Origin: Pseudoscleropodium purum | Taxonomy: Eukaryota > Streptophyta > Bryopsida > Hypnales > Brachytheciaceae | Direction: 5' to 3' | NCBI GenBank assembly: GCA_963969395.1 | Contig: OZ017800.1 | Span: 14,354,479-14,418,478 of the forward strand | Length of the DNA stretch: 64,000 nucleotides | Shown: positions 36,165-49,420 of the stretch, in pieces | Layout: each line of letters starts with the position of its first letter | How positions within the stretch are numbered: the first letter of the stretch is position 1 | Translations under genes and position numbers: made by a program | The notes under the pieces: model-generated | The model's database searches: none | What the model was told of the DNA's origin: nothing | What the model saw: only the letters and a program-made list of their open reading frames with translations

Positions 36165-36262
36165 CATTTGCCAATTCTTTTTACCCTTTGCAAAACTTTT
36201 GCATACGATATCCAAATGTCGTGTTCTTTGGTACATTGAAACCTCCTCACTTGCCAACAAGA
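36165..36262 (-). repeat. Dispersed repeat family R2, partial copy
   Basis: On the minus strand it reads CTTGTTGGCAAGTGA, TACCAAAGAA, CGACAT-TGGATA and TATGCAAAAGTT, the 5' part of the 40150 copy. Confidence 0.65.
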
Positions 36263-36761
36263 AAATATGAAAATTACAACAATCTAATAATGAAGGATAA
36301 CTAGGCGCAATAGCACAAAGTGGTGGTTTTGGGGGAACCTACGTCACATCTTGTAGCTTTTATTGAATGAAATTAGTCACCTCGTGAATGCCAAAATTGT
36401 GGAACAACCATAATTAAACTTACCTTTGCTGAACGTTCATTCAACGAGCACACAACGCTTTTCTTGAAAAAGTCATTAGTGACTTGGTATATAACTGTAT
36501 TGGTAAAATTAAAGTGAACTAACCTATTACCACCCAAATTGCAATTCCATTCTTGTGTACTTGTGGTGAACATCTTTGTGGTGTATAATTTTGTTCTAAA
36601 ATGTATCTCTTTGGGTATATAAAAGAGGGATTGAGATGAAAGTAGTGATAGTTTGGTTTACCTTTTACAACAATTTTGAACCTTTCGAACAAGATTTGAT
36701 CAAAGATTAAAACGAAGCCCTGTACTCCTTTGTGCATTATAAAGCTTTCTATTCATACCAA

Positions 36762-37230
36762 GGCTTTTTTAATTTGGCATTATATTGCCAAATTGTGCCA
36801 AAAAAATTATTTTGGCTAAAAATTGATGACAATTTTTGAAGCTTTTTGCCAGAGAATTGCAAATTTAGAAAGAACAAACTTGGATGAAGTTGTTAGATTG
36901 TGGATGAAAACAAAATTATATATACATGATATATACTAATGTGAAATTTTCTATCCAATGTAGGGATGAATGTTGAAATTTGGAGCACCACTATAAGATT
37001 TTCTATCGCCACCTTGGCACTCCATAAAAAAATGAAAAAAAGCCCTATTTCATATTAGATTCATGGCGTTTGGACCTATGGTGAGGAAGTCATGGATTTT
37101 TTTTAATTAAAAAATTAAATTAAATTATCTTTTATCTTGGAAAAAAACATAACTTTCACATTGCATGTCTAAATGCTACGAAACAAAGTCCTCACACTCC
37201 TTTGTGCACAAAGCTTTTTGTTCATATCAA
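36762..37230 (+). repeat. Dispersed repeat family R1, copy 3
   Basis: Full-length relative to copy 1, including the tail CACATTGCATGTCTAAATG, ACGAAACAAAG and CAAGAACAC. A second fragment of the tail lies just upstream near 36705-36765. Confidence 0.75.
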
Positions 37231-38430
37231 GAACACAACCTCCCACACTACAGTGCAAAAGTTATTGAATTTCAAAGTTTTAATGAATTAAAAAATTAAA
37301 AAATCATTTATTTATTTATTTTGGTAGTGGCAACGGCATAGGACACACTAGTGTGTACCTTAACCGAGGTTGTTTGTTTTGTTTTGTTTGGTATGGTGAG
37401 ATCTTTTGGACTACGCATCTTCCAGTTGCGTTCTGGTACCATTTGAAAGCTCCTCACAAAGAGAGGTGCATAGACTTTGTTTCATGGCATTCCAACTTAC
37501 ATAATAAAAGATATTGGATTTCAAAATTTTCATAAAAAAAAACAAAAATAAAACTTTTACTTTACTTTCCTTTTCATTGTACTAGCAATAGCACACAACA
37601 TTCTAACTTCTAGTAAGGGAGGAGGTTCATAAAGCATCATCTAAGCATTGAAACTGAATTTTGGGGAGGTAAAACATCTTGAAATATTTTTCAGTAAATT
37701 TTCCTTGAAAAACAAGAGGAAATGGCATCTAACCTAAGTTGTTTCATATTTTTTTCGAGCTTTGTGGAATTAGTTATGAAATTTTGAAGTTCAAGCCCGT
37801 AGGATTGTAAAAGCAATCACCTCCTGAAATGTACACCATCTGTTCATTTTGTTACATTGAAGAAATCAAAATGTACCTCTGTGTCATGATTGGTTCAAAA
37901 ATGCCTGGGGTCACAGTTCAAGCCTCCTACATTAGACACCACATGAAATTGGCATTGTACAGTTCTGCAACCTTGCTCCAACTTTACTTGATGTTCCAGG
38001 GTTCCATTTTACTTGCATGACAAATGAGAATAGGCCGGCGGGTGCACTTTATTTTTTGGAAATGACATCCATCTATTGGCTCTGTCAAAAAAGGGCAAAA
38101 AGAAGGCCTACTCTGAATTTCTTCATGGATTGAATGCTGACAGCCCCATTACAAAGCCCGCCTTCACAGGCAAAAAAACAACAACAACAGAAAATGATGG
38201 CTTGGGTTGGGGGGGGCGCTTGGATTTGTCAATGTCCTCATCATTCTGGTATCATTGTCTCTCTATCCACCTGAAGAAATGAAACTCCTTTTTTTAGAAA
38301 AACTGATGCAGTCTGTGTTGCAAGAAATGATGGATGTAAGTTAAAGTTGAGTGAGCAAGGTTTGATGGTGGACAGACATTGCTTGCCACTGTTTTGGATT
38401 GCCGCCTGAAATAACAAAGTTAAAATGTGA

Positions 38431-38515
38431 GCCCATTGTAGGCTAAATTCTGTTAGTGGTGTACATTCAAGTTCTGAAATGTACACCACTAACAGGGTTC
38501 AGCCCCACAATGGGC
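38431..38515. repeat. 85-bp imperfect hairpin
   Basis: A perfect 18-bp core (CTGTTAGTGGTGTACATT and its complement) flanks a 10-nt loop. Outer arms GCCCATTGT and ACAATGGGC also pair. Related unpaired sequences near 27500 and 37830 suggest that it derives from a repeat family rather than from a dedicated small-RNA gene. Confidence 0.8.
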
Positions 38516-39169
38516 TTGCTCCCCTTTGGTCTGAAATGGGGTAGTTTAGCTTATGACTTTTTGATTTTTTTTTTCTAATGTGAAGTGCCATGCAAGAAGT
38601 AACCCATCCGAAGTGTGATGCTGGCAAGGATCACCCCCCCCCCAAAAAAAATGTTGCTAGAATCATTCACAGGGCAGGAGTGTAGATATGATGTAAGTCA
38701 AGTATGTAGAGAGTGAAGTTAACCCTAGAAGGCCCAAGGTCGTTTTGGGTTTAAAAACATCATTGCTTTTGAAGTGCTATAAATCTAAATGTCACTAAGT
38801 TATAGAAATCTCAACCGTATAGTATTGTAGTGAACATGTTCTAGATAACATAAGTCAAATTTGGAGTCATTTGACCGCATGGATTGTAAGATTGTAATGT
38901 TTTAATGTTGAAAAAAGATGCTGAAATTTTCCTAGCAACACATTCGGAGGTGAAATTCGATTTCTGAACTTACTCAAATGAAGAAAATTTGAAACTATGA
39001 AGTGATTCAAAACCAACATACAAACACATTGGTGGAAAAAAATATCATTCAATTGACTCAATGTGTTTACAAAATGGCTTTGAAATGTCAAAAAATAACA
39101 AGAAAAGTTACCCAAAACACATAATTATGAGCCTAAACCTCCTTCTACTAAAATGTTTCTCAGTCACTC

Positions 39170-39655
39170 ATTACTACTTGTATTGATGTGAAATTTTAGC
39201 CACACAAACTACACTAGTATGCGCAACTTATGCAAAAAAAAAATCATTGGAAACGGATACTGTATGGAGAAGAAACAAGCCGCTGAAGTTCATTGTGATC
39301 CAAAAATGTCTGAATGTTGAACTTCGAATTGCTCCCAAACATTCAAAGAAGCTTGGATTTACATGAAAATTTTATCACAGTAACTAGTCTAAAAGGGAAG
39401 CATAACCCAACAAATTTTTATTGAACCCAAACATTTGACGAAATAGATACAAGCCTTCAAAGTTACAGCTGTCAAATGTAGTTTGATGAACTCAAATTGA
39501 ACTTGTGAACTTTGATTGGCTTCCAGAAACTTGATTCATCTTGGATTGATCTGAAAATTTTACCACACAAACTAGAAGACATAGCACAACTTTTCCCAAC
39601 AAATTTTATTGAATTCGGACATTAGATGCAAAAGTTACAGCTTAAAACTATGTGA
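39170..39655. repeat. Diverged tandem units (about 170-200 bp)
   Basis: Three successive units share GAT-TGAAAATTTTA-CACA-AACTA, CAACAAATTTT-ATTGAA and CATTTGA-GAAA-A / AAAGTTACAGCT in order. Non-coding. Confidence 0.65.
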
Positions 39656-40149
39656 AAACACTTTTTGTCCTCTTGGGCGGTCTAGGATTAAGCTTAATTA
39701 CAAAGTGTGTGATGAAAATTGGTTGAAGAGCTTACGTGAGACAGTCCTGAATTTGGAAAGATCAAGAATATTTGAACAGATATGAATTCTTGTTTTGTTT
39801 ACAGCTGTTGATTAAAGAGATTTGCCTTGCCGAGCAAGTTTATTTTCTGCCCCAAAGAGAGATAGAATGAAACTCTGGTTCTTCTGGGAGTCAATGCACA
39901 AGAAGAGTGCCCTGCAAGGCAGTGCCAGTGACTCTGCAATAGTACCTACACAGAATTGAGTGAAATTAGGGATGTGTGGATATATTGATATTTATGTATC
40001 CATAGACCGAGTTTTCTGATCGATAAATGAAGAGGAAAACAATTCACTAGCTCTTGCCATGTGAGTAAGGTGGATACCCTCTAGACTGTCACTTTTTGCT
40101 ACTTTGTCTAATTACTAATATTATTAGACAGCTCAAATTTTCATTGATT

Positions 40150-40370
40150 TTCTTGTTGGCAAGTGAATGGAGGTTCCAACGCACCAAAGAATGCGACATC
40201 TGGATACCATATGCAATAGTCACAAAAGGTTAAAGTTATTTTTGGTAGAGGTTCCAGATTTGTTTCTTCAACATACATACATATTCATTTTGGAGATGTA
40301 CCCAAAGTGATGATAGTGCTTTTAGGCAGGGTGTGGTTTTGGGTGTGTTACCCACTTTTTACACAACAGA
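40150..40370 (+). repeat. Dispersed repeat family R2, copy 2
   Basis: The most complete copy: TTCTTGTTGGCAAGTGA, CACCAAAGAATGCGACAT, TGGATACCATATGCAA, then the block shared with 25895-26095 ending GTGTGTTACCCAC. Confidence 0.7.
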
Positions 40371-40880
40371 GAATCCAGCAGAAGATAATCCATCACTGTG
40401 TGAAACCCACTAACTTATGGATCTTTGTTGTAAACAAGGTCGAGTATTTCAATGCATCCCCAGCCATTCAAATTACAACCTTCACAATTCAGCTGCGTAA
40501 TTTGGATGGATATATTTCATTTTCTTACAAACAGACACTTGAAATATAATTCAATAGATGTAACTATCCAAGCATTATTTTATCTCTGAGGACAGTACTA
40601 AATGTCACAAGAAATCACACTTCCTGATCACAGAGAGGAGCCAATTTGCAACAAGGAGTCCTGTTATGTCTACTTCCCTTCAATGCCATGTACAGTGCAG
40701 TACAGTACATACTGAATGGTATGCTGCAAGTATACTGTACATACATGTTGATAGCATAACAAGTCACATTCAAGATAGGTCACTAATGGAAAACCTAGAC
40801 TGTTCTCTCTCACAGAATTAATGTGTGGTAATTTAGAACTATCAGAGACTAAGGAAAAAAAAGTAGTGCAAACTGCTACG

Positions 40881-41019
40881 ATGCATGAACGTTAAGCATT
40901 CAATAAAGGTCCATTTTTATTGGTGATTCAATTTTATTCTGGTTGTTAGAATGCATGAACGTTAAGCATTCAATAAAGGTCTATTTTTGTTGATGATTCA
41001 ATTTTATTCTGGTTGTTAG
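40881..41019. repeat. 69-70 bp perfect-like tandem duplication downstream of Z-ISO
   Basis: Two adjacent units begin ATGCATGAACGTTAAGCATT and end TTTTATTCTGGTTGTTAG with only a few substitutions. This recent-looking event lies about 1 kb beyond the Z-ISO stop codon. Confidence 0.92.
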
Positions 41020-41411
41020 TAGCAGATTGTAGTCCACCAGAAAGATGCGAGAGTAGAGAATGACCAACCTCTTGATTAAGTTAGGCAGGTTGATTAATTC
41101 GGGAAAGTGCTTGTGCTCGCAGTTGTTATGTTGTCAAATCATCTGTCGTTGGTGGCAATTGTCCACTAATATAACCAAAAAAAGTTCACAATCTGGAGTC
41201 CAAAACATTGGGGTCCAGTATCCCCAAGAGGAGCAAATCCATAACTCCAGCTGAGAATTCGGCAGCTATTCCATGAGAATCTGAAACTTCAAAAAGGTGT
41301 AGCAAGTCATATCTCAAATTGGACCTCTGAAGTAATGTAACATGAGTATACTGGTATTAACAGTACATCTGCAATTAGAATGAACGTAGGTAATTGGTGC
41401 AAAAGCATCAA

Positions 41412-41427
41412 GGGTTTAGGGTTTAGG
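41412..41427. repeat. Short telomere-type repeat (TTTAGGG x2)
   Basis: Two consecutive units of the plant-type telomere heptamer in intergenic DNA about 560 bp downstream of Z-ISO. Too short to indicate a telomere; similar CCCTAAA motifs lie at about 10888-10904. Confidence 0.7.
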
Positions 41428-41984
41428 TATAGTTTTACACTTGTAGGAAGACGTCCAGCCAGAGACTTTTTTCCCCTGTATGTGTCGATGTACTAAGGAG
41501 CAGCAATATACTTTTAACATGTAAAAGGTCGAAATAGGTCCTCGATTCCTTTTTCATGAATTGGCAGTTCATTCTGAACATAAGAAAGTGAACCCATCCC
41601 CATGGAGGTCCCTTTTCCCGTGGGTTGAAAAGTCGCCCATGTACCATATAAGTGTCATTCAAGTACGTGACTTGCAAAAAATGAGATACTTCTAGATTTG
41701 ATCACAGTCAAAGATGCTTCCTCATAGAGTCAATACTAATGGTTCAAGGGTAGTCTACGCTTGTGATTGGGCCCTCCTACTTTGAACTTCAACAATTCAT
41801 CACTCAATGACATGGTATTGAAGTGAAGCATGATTTTAGTGAGTTGGAATCTGAAAGAAAATATGGACAAGGCCCGAAAAAAGAAGAAATAATCCATTCT
41901 ACAGAAGAGAACCACTCAAGAGCTGAAAGCCACAGGATAGGTTCCTTACCTTGTTACATGTACAACTGAAGCTGGGCACTCAGA

Positions 41985-44900
41985 CTACCAGTGGAGGATA
42001 TGGCTACCTAACTGCATTAAAGGGTGTGAGAAATATGCACCCAGTGTTATCACGACTATTACATAGTATGGCACCCTGAGAAACTCCTTGTAGTAATCGT
42101 CCGGCAGCTTCTGCCGTCCGTCCAAAATAGCCGCAAAAGGAATGATACTCGTCCGGCCCTTCACTTGCTCGAAGGCGTCCCCATATTTGGCTGCCAAACG
42201 TTTATCTCCATGCCAAACACCAAATAGGTGATGAGCTAGTAACCCCAAGGAGGTCGTCAAAGTGAAGGAGTTCCCTATCCATATGGTGTGCGCCAAGCAC
42301 CAGATGAACTGCCCCACCATCTACCAAGCACCGTTTCATCAGCTTATATCATCCATACAGGCGATAAACCAGACTGCCGAAATGGCCAAAAGTGTCTCCT
42401 TCCATATGCATAGGGGTTGAAATGAATAGTTTAGGAAGCTTCAAGAGAGGAGGCGAAATATGAACAGAAAGAAGACATCAGGATTGGAAATTATTATAAT
42501 CGCTACAAGACTTTCCATCCAAATTAAACTCTCAATTTTCGGTTCAGGCACTTAGAGAGGGACGTGAGTTTGAGACGCCTAGGCATATGACCGAAAATCT
42601 GATTGCTCAAAACAATAGAAATAATCAAAAAAGAATCCAGAGACCGACTAGAGATAGACGTGACTTACTTGAGGGTGTCTGGTGATACGCATGATACCAG
42701 TCTCCCACATATGAACTTTGGGTTTGTCCACTGCAGCGACTTCCAAAAGATTGAAAGTCGAAGGATACAGAAAAAGGAAAGAAATGAAGGAGAGTATCCA
42801 GACCGCCTCATGAACACCAGGGATTGTACGAAATTGCCAGAGTTGCACACCATCATATCGATGGTTGATGAAGTAGACCTAACCAAAACAAGCACACAAT
42901 GGGGTGAGAGAGTTACACTGTATTAAAACAGGTAAAGGTTGAACAAAAAGCACTCCATGGCTTACAAATTTGCAGAGACCTGGCTTTTTCAGTGTGCACA
43001 ACAATCTGCATAACTAAAGACTACACATTTAGCTGGAAAAGCATTTTAGTTATCTGCAAAAAACAGGATAAGTGGGTATGGGTTTGCGAAGCATACCACA
43101 GCAGAAACTGCCAAGGGAAGTGATAATCCTGCGAATAAGACTCGATAGGCTCGTTCACCCACCAGCTTCTCGCCTTGCGCACGCAGACCAGCCAAACCAC
43201 TATGTACTAGAGCAAACACAGCTAGAATGGCCAACATTACAATCTGCATTCAACAAAAACACTATTAGCGAATCTGAAAGAGGCTTGCATGATCGGCAAA
43301 GATAAGAAAACTCAGCATTGAAACTGGTATCCCAAATACCGTCTAACAATGCACGAGTAATCTTCCAATGGAAAGCATCCGAGAAAATGAATTGACAGTA
43401 CTTTGGAGATGAACAATTATCAGAGTATAAGTGCTTGAACAGCAGAAGTGTGCCTGATTACGCTTAACCTCTAAAGGATCAAGGATTTGTGGTTTGAAGA
43501 TGACTAATTCCATTGATCAGATTGTGAATAAATTACTTCAGATAGGGCCATTTTTATACTACCAGAATCAATGAAGAGCTTCGCAGGTATTGATCCCAAA
43601 ATAAACAAATCTCCTATACGACCTAACCAATACTGCTAAAATATATGAAGACTTATTGAGCCTCTTGGTTCTTTAGGGTTAAGAACTAGAATTTGGTTCA
43701 AGACCTTCGCTGCGGGAAGCTACGACAACCTCGTCACCCTCTCCCATAAGAAGGAACTTAAATAAAACATCCAAAAAAGCCATTAAGGTCAGTGCTGATG
43801 CACGAGATTCAAGCCTAGCTCACCTCATGGTTACCAAAAAGAGAGGAGAGAGCATCAATGAAAGCTCCTCCGTAACCTGTGTTTGAATCCAGCCATATAT
43901 AATACAGAATCGCCAAAACAACTCCGAGAACCAAAGTGAAGTAGATCCATGAAGATGTCTTTTGTGCTGCCACGTCGAAAACAGCTGCGTCCTCACCCAC
44001 AAGCACTGGCTGTCCATTCTCTGAATCCGGAGGACCTTCTACAACGGACTTCACGAAAGTGGGTATTTTAGGTGCTGACACAGGAGGTTGACCAGGTGGA
44101 ATCTCCACCTCGGGCTGGGTCTCGGCCCTGCATCTTCTAGTGAAGTAGACACTGCAATGCTTGCTTCTCAAATTATAACTGGATTTCAGCAAGAAGGCTT
44201 TTGCACCCTGCACATACACAATACAGATAAATAAACACTGAGAACGTGTGCTTAGGGTTCAAATCACGCATTAGACTTGAATTCTCAAATTTAGTACTCC
44301 CTTACCCCTGAAGAATTAAGATTTCATGGTTTCGAAATGCACAATTTGATAAATAATTAAACGTAAGAAAATCTGGTTTGGATGGGGCCAAATTTAATTT
44401 CACCCGAATCAGTGAAGAGCATTTCCCGTATTGGTCACAGAAGAAATAAAATTGGAGCAAGGAAAGTCTTCGTCAGAACCACTCAAAAGTGGAAAAAAAA
44501 TTCGATGCCTCATTTGAGCTTCTAGGTCCTTCAGTGGTTAAGAAGTCCAAGTCAATGTGACTATCCAATGATTCATAATGGAATCTCAACGACAAGCTGT
44601 TACTATTTCTATTCCAAACCGGTAGTAATTCGCATTTAAAGACAACAATTCCCATTCTGAAATATAAGCAAATCTAGATGCATGGCTTGAGAACAATGTC
44701 GCCTTCAGCTGCGTATGAAATTGTACCAACACATTGAGACCTGAACTACACAGTGAACAGTGAACAGAGATTCATAATTCGAAAACAGAGATAATAAAAC
44801 CATGCGAATTGCAACGCACATACTCAAAGACCTACACTGAAACCCTTGAAATGAGAACCTGAAAAAACCCCTTCATTCGGCTAAACTTTGTATTAACAAC

Positions 44901-45579
44901 ACATCATCTTCATTGTTGACCCGAATTGTATAGCCGTTCAGCTCCAGATCCTAACATCCTGTTGAGATTCGAGACTAAAAAACTGGAAATTCTTTGGATC
45001 AAGCCCTATTCCCTAAGTGCTAACAGCGGCATCCTCTAATTTGGAATATCATTCAGGTTTCTATTCTGAAACCCTAGAAAGTCATCCTCGCCCCAAGGGT
45101 TGCAATGAACAAATTCAACAAAGTTCAAATCCAACCAGAGCTCGGAAAAATGCGGCAAATAGCTCAAATTCACATTCAGAAGGGAAATTTTTTGCGGATT
45201 ACACCCGAAATGCAAGTTTCGGATTGCATAGTCGTTCAGCTCTAGATCCGTTCGTCCTATTGAAATTCGAGGCTAAGCAAATGCACACCCTTAGAATGAA
45301 GCCCTAATCCCTAAGTGTTAATTCAGAAAATCATTGTGGTTTCTATGCCGAAATCCTAGACAGTTATCCTCCCGTCAAGTGTTGCAAAGAACAAATTCAA
45401 CCAGAGCTCGGAAACATGCGGCAAGTCGCTGAAATTCAAATTCAGAAGCGCAGGATTTTGCGACTTACCCTCGAAGTGCAAGTTTTCGCGGCGCACTGCA
45501 AAAGCTGCGGCTTCCTTCCCGTGCCAGGCTGATGGGCAGCGAGCACAGCGCGTGCTGCAGCGCCAGTGCAAGCCGCCAT
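41985..45579 (-). CDS. Z-ISO: 15-cis-zeta-carotene isomerase, plastid
   Basis: Five exons: 45579-45469, 44207-43824, 43243-43097, 42878-42669 and 42320-41985, all GT-AG and all phase 0, giving 395 aa. The ATG at 45579 opens an Ala/Arg/Lys-rich N-terminus ([19 protein letters not shown]) typical of a plastid transit peptide. The mature part is the NnrU-related membrane protein. Conserved stretches include [12 protein letters not shown] [11 protein letters not shown] (His179), [48 protein letters not shown] (His282), LAHTIWIGN (His295) and AHHLFG. The enzyme uses a heme b to isomerise the 15-cis bond of tri-cis-zeta-carotene to the 9,9'-di-cis form, between phytoene desaturase and zeta-carotene desaturase. 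Length agrees with plant homologues once the transit peptide is included. Intron 1 contains a tandem duplication reaching into exon 1. Confidence 0.96.
43480..44560. repeat. Segment shared by Z-ISO introns 1 and 2
   Basis: About 200 bp near 43480-43690 (intron 2) resembles 44330-44560 (intron 1) in order and orientation: AATCA-TGAAGAGC, GTATTG-TC-CA-AA-AAA, and GAGC-TCT-GGT-CTTTAG-GGTTAAGAA. This is an old duplication across exon 2. Confidence 0.65.
44925..45500. repeat. Tandem duplication in Z-ISO intron 1 including the exon-1 end
   Basis: Two units of about 270-300 bp share ATTG-ATAG-CGTTCAGCTC-AGATCC, AAGCCCTA-TCCCTAAGTG, CAAATTCAAC, CCAGAGCTCGGAAA and ATGCGGCAA. The second unit ends in the last codons of exon 1 with the true donor. 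The first ends in a degenerate version (CCCGAAATGCAAGTTTCGG on plus). Confidence 0.9.
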
Positions 45580-48500
45580 GGCTGCTGCATTCAAAGGATG
45601 AAGTCGGGACCATGCACAGGTCTATCCTCTTCACCTGAACGCCAAAGCAACCATCTGGAGTCCGAAAGTGAGAAAGTAAAAGTAAAAGTAAAAGTTCGGG
45701 AGAAAAGGCACAGTGCGTACAGTGGCCAGGTTGCGGGGTTGCTCCGTGGCGGTTTCAGAATGGATGAGAGCGTATTGGATGTGGCGTTCTGTGATTGGGC
45801 CTCCCTAATTATATTTTCTTACGAGGTAACCAGACCCAATTGTGATTAGTTTTTAACCCCTTAAGGACTTGATTCATTGTGAAATGGTCAAACTTCTTAT
45901 ATGAGTTAATTTAAGACTTTTCAATAGTGTTCAAACAACAATATGATATTTTTACTACTTGAGACTCTGAATTTTATATCACTTTGAGAAATTGCAATAT
46001 GCTTCGTGAAAATTTGTAATTGTTATCATTTTTGTTGCAGAAAATGAACATAAATGAATAAAAATAGCAAAAATAATCCAAATTATTTGAAATTTTCTCA
46101 AGAGGTAAAAGTAGCAATGGAGATCAGCATAAAAAAATTTCAATTGGTTATTTTATTTTATTACATTCAAAATAGCCACATCAAACACCTTGAAGTCAAA
46201 TTCGACTATCAAAGCAAATTTATCCTTTTATTTAATTGATATACAAAAATAAAATAAAAAAATTTGCTAGTAGAAAAAAAAAATTCTATTTATTTTCTAT
46301 TTTCCAATAATTTTGAAAGAAAACTAAAATTATTGTGATTTTTCAAAGCTAAAGGTGGAAATAAATTTATATCAATTACAATATATATTAGAATAATCTA
46401 TAATTTTTACTGTAAATGAAGAGTGGAATGAAAAATATAATTTTATGATTTATATTGAAAATAAATTTAAGAAAATAAAATATGAATGAAAAGCACACCA
46501 TATTGTGTTATTTAGAATTTAACACAAAGAGCTTTCAATTGCAATAACTTTTTCAATTATTGACATTTTTCAAAACTTCAAAATGGAATAGAAACAAAAC
46601 TTGTCAAGCTTAGTTATCTTAGTTGAAATCAAATTCCAGAAATAGTTATTTTAAAAATTGTAATCGAGGTTGACCAAGGCGCATCCACTTTTGGGATGCC
46701 TATGCCTTTAAGGGTTAAAATTAAGCCTACAAATTTTTGCATAAAGTGTGCAACTTCTATTTATGAGAGCTTACAATTGGTATTTAAATAAACCTCTTAC
46801 TAACAATTTGAAAATGGCCATAGTTTATCAACTCTAAATCAAACAAGAGGAGGCTTTGCATTAACAACAACTACATGTAAAGAAGTTTGAATAGGGTTGT
46901 ACTTGAAAATTATGCAAGTGCTACATGGAAAAGACCCTCATAGCATAGATCCTTGTATCCAAATTTACATGCTAACTCATCATTTGGAATCTCATATTGA
47001 TTTCTAAAAAGATCTAACAAAAATTTAGATAATTTGGTAATAGGAATCACTTTCAAATGCTTATTTGGATGATTTTATATGTAGTTAATTTATTTTCCTT
47101 AGTTCAAGATTGCAAACCAAAATTCCCTTGAAAAAATCAAATTATTGCATCTCAAATGTTCTAAAATGCTTAAGTGGTAAATTTGAATGTAAAACTATAG
47201 TTGATACAATGCCAATAATGCATTGAAACTTCATTGATATATAGTTCCGATGCATTTTTTACACGTGTGAATGCAATTTTGGTTTCAAATTTTGATAGAC
47301 ACTAGAATGACTTGGAAAAATTGGAAAACAATGTTTATAGTTCCTAGCCCATGATTTGCAAGTTTGTTACTATGTTGGACATCAAATGAATTTTTTCACT
47401 TTCATACATCACCATCCTTGTAGAATTTTGGATTTGATTCTAAAACTAGCTTTCTAATAAGCTAGCTTTGACACTAAGTATTTTTTGGTTGGAAGAATGG
47501 ATTCATTAGGGGGAGTCATGATTGTGCACTTTTTGCTTCTATAAGTCTTTTAATTATAATTTATTAAACTTGATGATAGTTTGACTATAGTTCGAAGGTA
47601 AGAAAATCAATATTTAGGAAGATATTGAATTAAGAATTTTACCTGAAGAGAACTAAATCAATAATAAAAAATATTTATTCCTCCCAAACATGTTTATCAT
47701 TGATTCATAAAATGTATAATTATTTCATTTTTTAATTTGTATATTGTATTATCTTCTTTGAGAAGACTTTAGTGAATATCAATTGGATGAAGGATTTTTT
47801 AAGAAGTATTTTATTGTTCAATTAATGGACGGATACTAAAGCAATCTAGAATTGAATTACTTTTGTACTAATGCAAGATTTAACTAGTTTCATTATTTCT
47901 TTCAATTCTTGTAAAATGAATGAAAACAAGAGACATGTATGTGTTTTAAATTTACACAACAAGAAAGATTAACAAAGATTTGATTGAATATACATCTAGA
48001 TGATGAATTTCTTTACTTATGACAACATTTTATTCTATTGTAAAGGTAAACTAAAGTAGAATTAGTTATTAGAACAAGTTACAATTTTATTAATGATTAA
48101 TCAATAAATTTTTTATTTATAAGCCTATCAAAAATCATGTCATATACATATTGAAAAAATAGAATTCTTGTATTTGAATTTTATCTCTAACATAAAGCTT
48201 CAATGGAGTCTTTGTGAAAAAACTAAATTATTATTCCTAGAAGGTGATGTAAGCCCATAAGGTCTTTTTATACAAAAGATAGTCTATTGATTGAAAAAAT
48301 TGAACATCATACCAAAAAGACATCTTCAAGGATAAAGAATTTTTTAATATAAATTAAACTCCTCATAATAATGATAAAGAGATGACTTCATCATCATCTT
48401 ATGTTTGATTGATCATGACAAAGAAGAATAATAATATTGGTTCTATTAGAGGTGGACAATGTGAACATTTGAGTAGACCTTTTGTTCAAGATCCTATACT

Positions 48501-49420
48501 TAAGTCTATAAGACTTAGCCCATAGAAATTATATGAGCTATATTCTTTTCTTACAAAGGATTGCCTCTATGCTACATTCAACACTACAATTGTATGTTTA
48601 ATTTTTGTTAGTGTTGACTTTGAAATGAAAATTACAATTTTATAAACAACTTCTAAATCAAAATTGTTTTTTGTATTTTTTTTGTAATAAAAGGGGGGTG
48701 CATATATATTTTTGTATTGAAAAATATATGGTACATTTGTATACAGTCACAACAAGAATCGTAGAATTTTAATGCCAACATATATTAGGCCACTTGACTA
48801 AAGTCATGGAATTTTAAAGCCACATGACAAAAAGTTCATAATTCGCTTGGAAAATACAAACAATGTTGTTCAAGGATAAATCCCATCCAATAGACAATTG
48901 TCTATGGGAGTTAGTTGTAAAATATTTGGAAATAAATATATACATTGGATGTCCACCTATTGGCCCAACCAATAATGACACTTGGTGGATGCCTTTGGAC
49001 CAATGGTATCAAAGGCTAATGTCAACCTTAGGTAGATGCCTAAACCATCAATGGCGATATCTAGTAGAGAAAATTGACTAATGGGGTCCTTCAATCATTA
49101 GAGGAGATTTGAGGCTTCCAAAAGGCCGTTTCAATTTTGTTCCTGATATTGTTGGCTACTGTCAAGCTAGCAATTACAAAAAAAAATTATTAAAAAAAAG
49201 TTTGGTCTTGAAATGTCTAAAAAATTTTTACCAAAAACAAAAATTAATGACATGGCACTCTCTCGGCCACATCAGATTTGCGTTTCCGAAGCAATTTTGG
49301 TGTTCACAAGGGTTGATAACTCATAGTCTTCCAAAGGCCCCAAATTTCTTCCAATGGGACAATACACAACTAGTTATCTTAGATTATAATGACAAATCCA
49401 AGTGTCATATATGGTCTAGG
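45580..49420. other. Z-ISO upstream region followed by gene-free AT-rich DNA
   Basis: 45580-45800 should contain the Z-ISO promoter and leader, with a (AAGTAA)n-like repeat near 45670-45695. Beyond about 45850 composition becomes strongly AT-rich with no supported gene. Blocks near 46500-46700 resemble 59990-60200 (for example TTGACCAA-G-C-TCCA-TTTTGGGATGC), another dispersed family. Confidence 0.5.
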
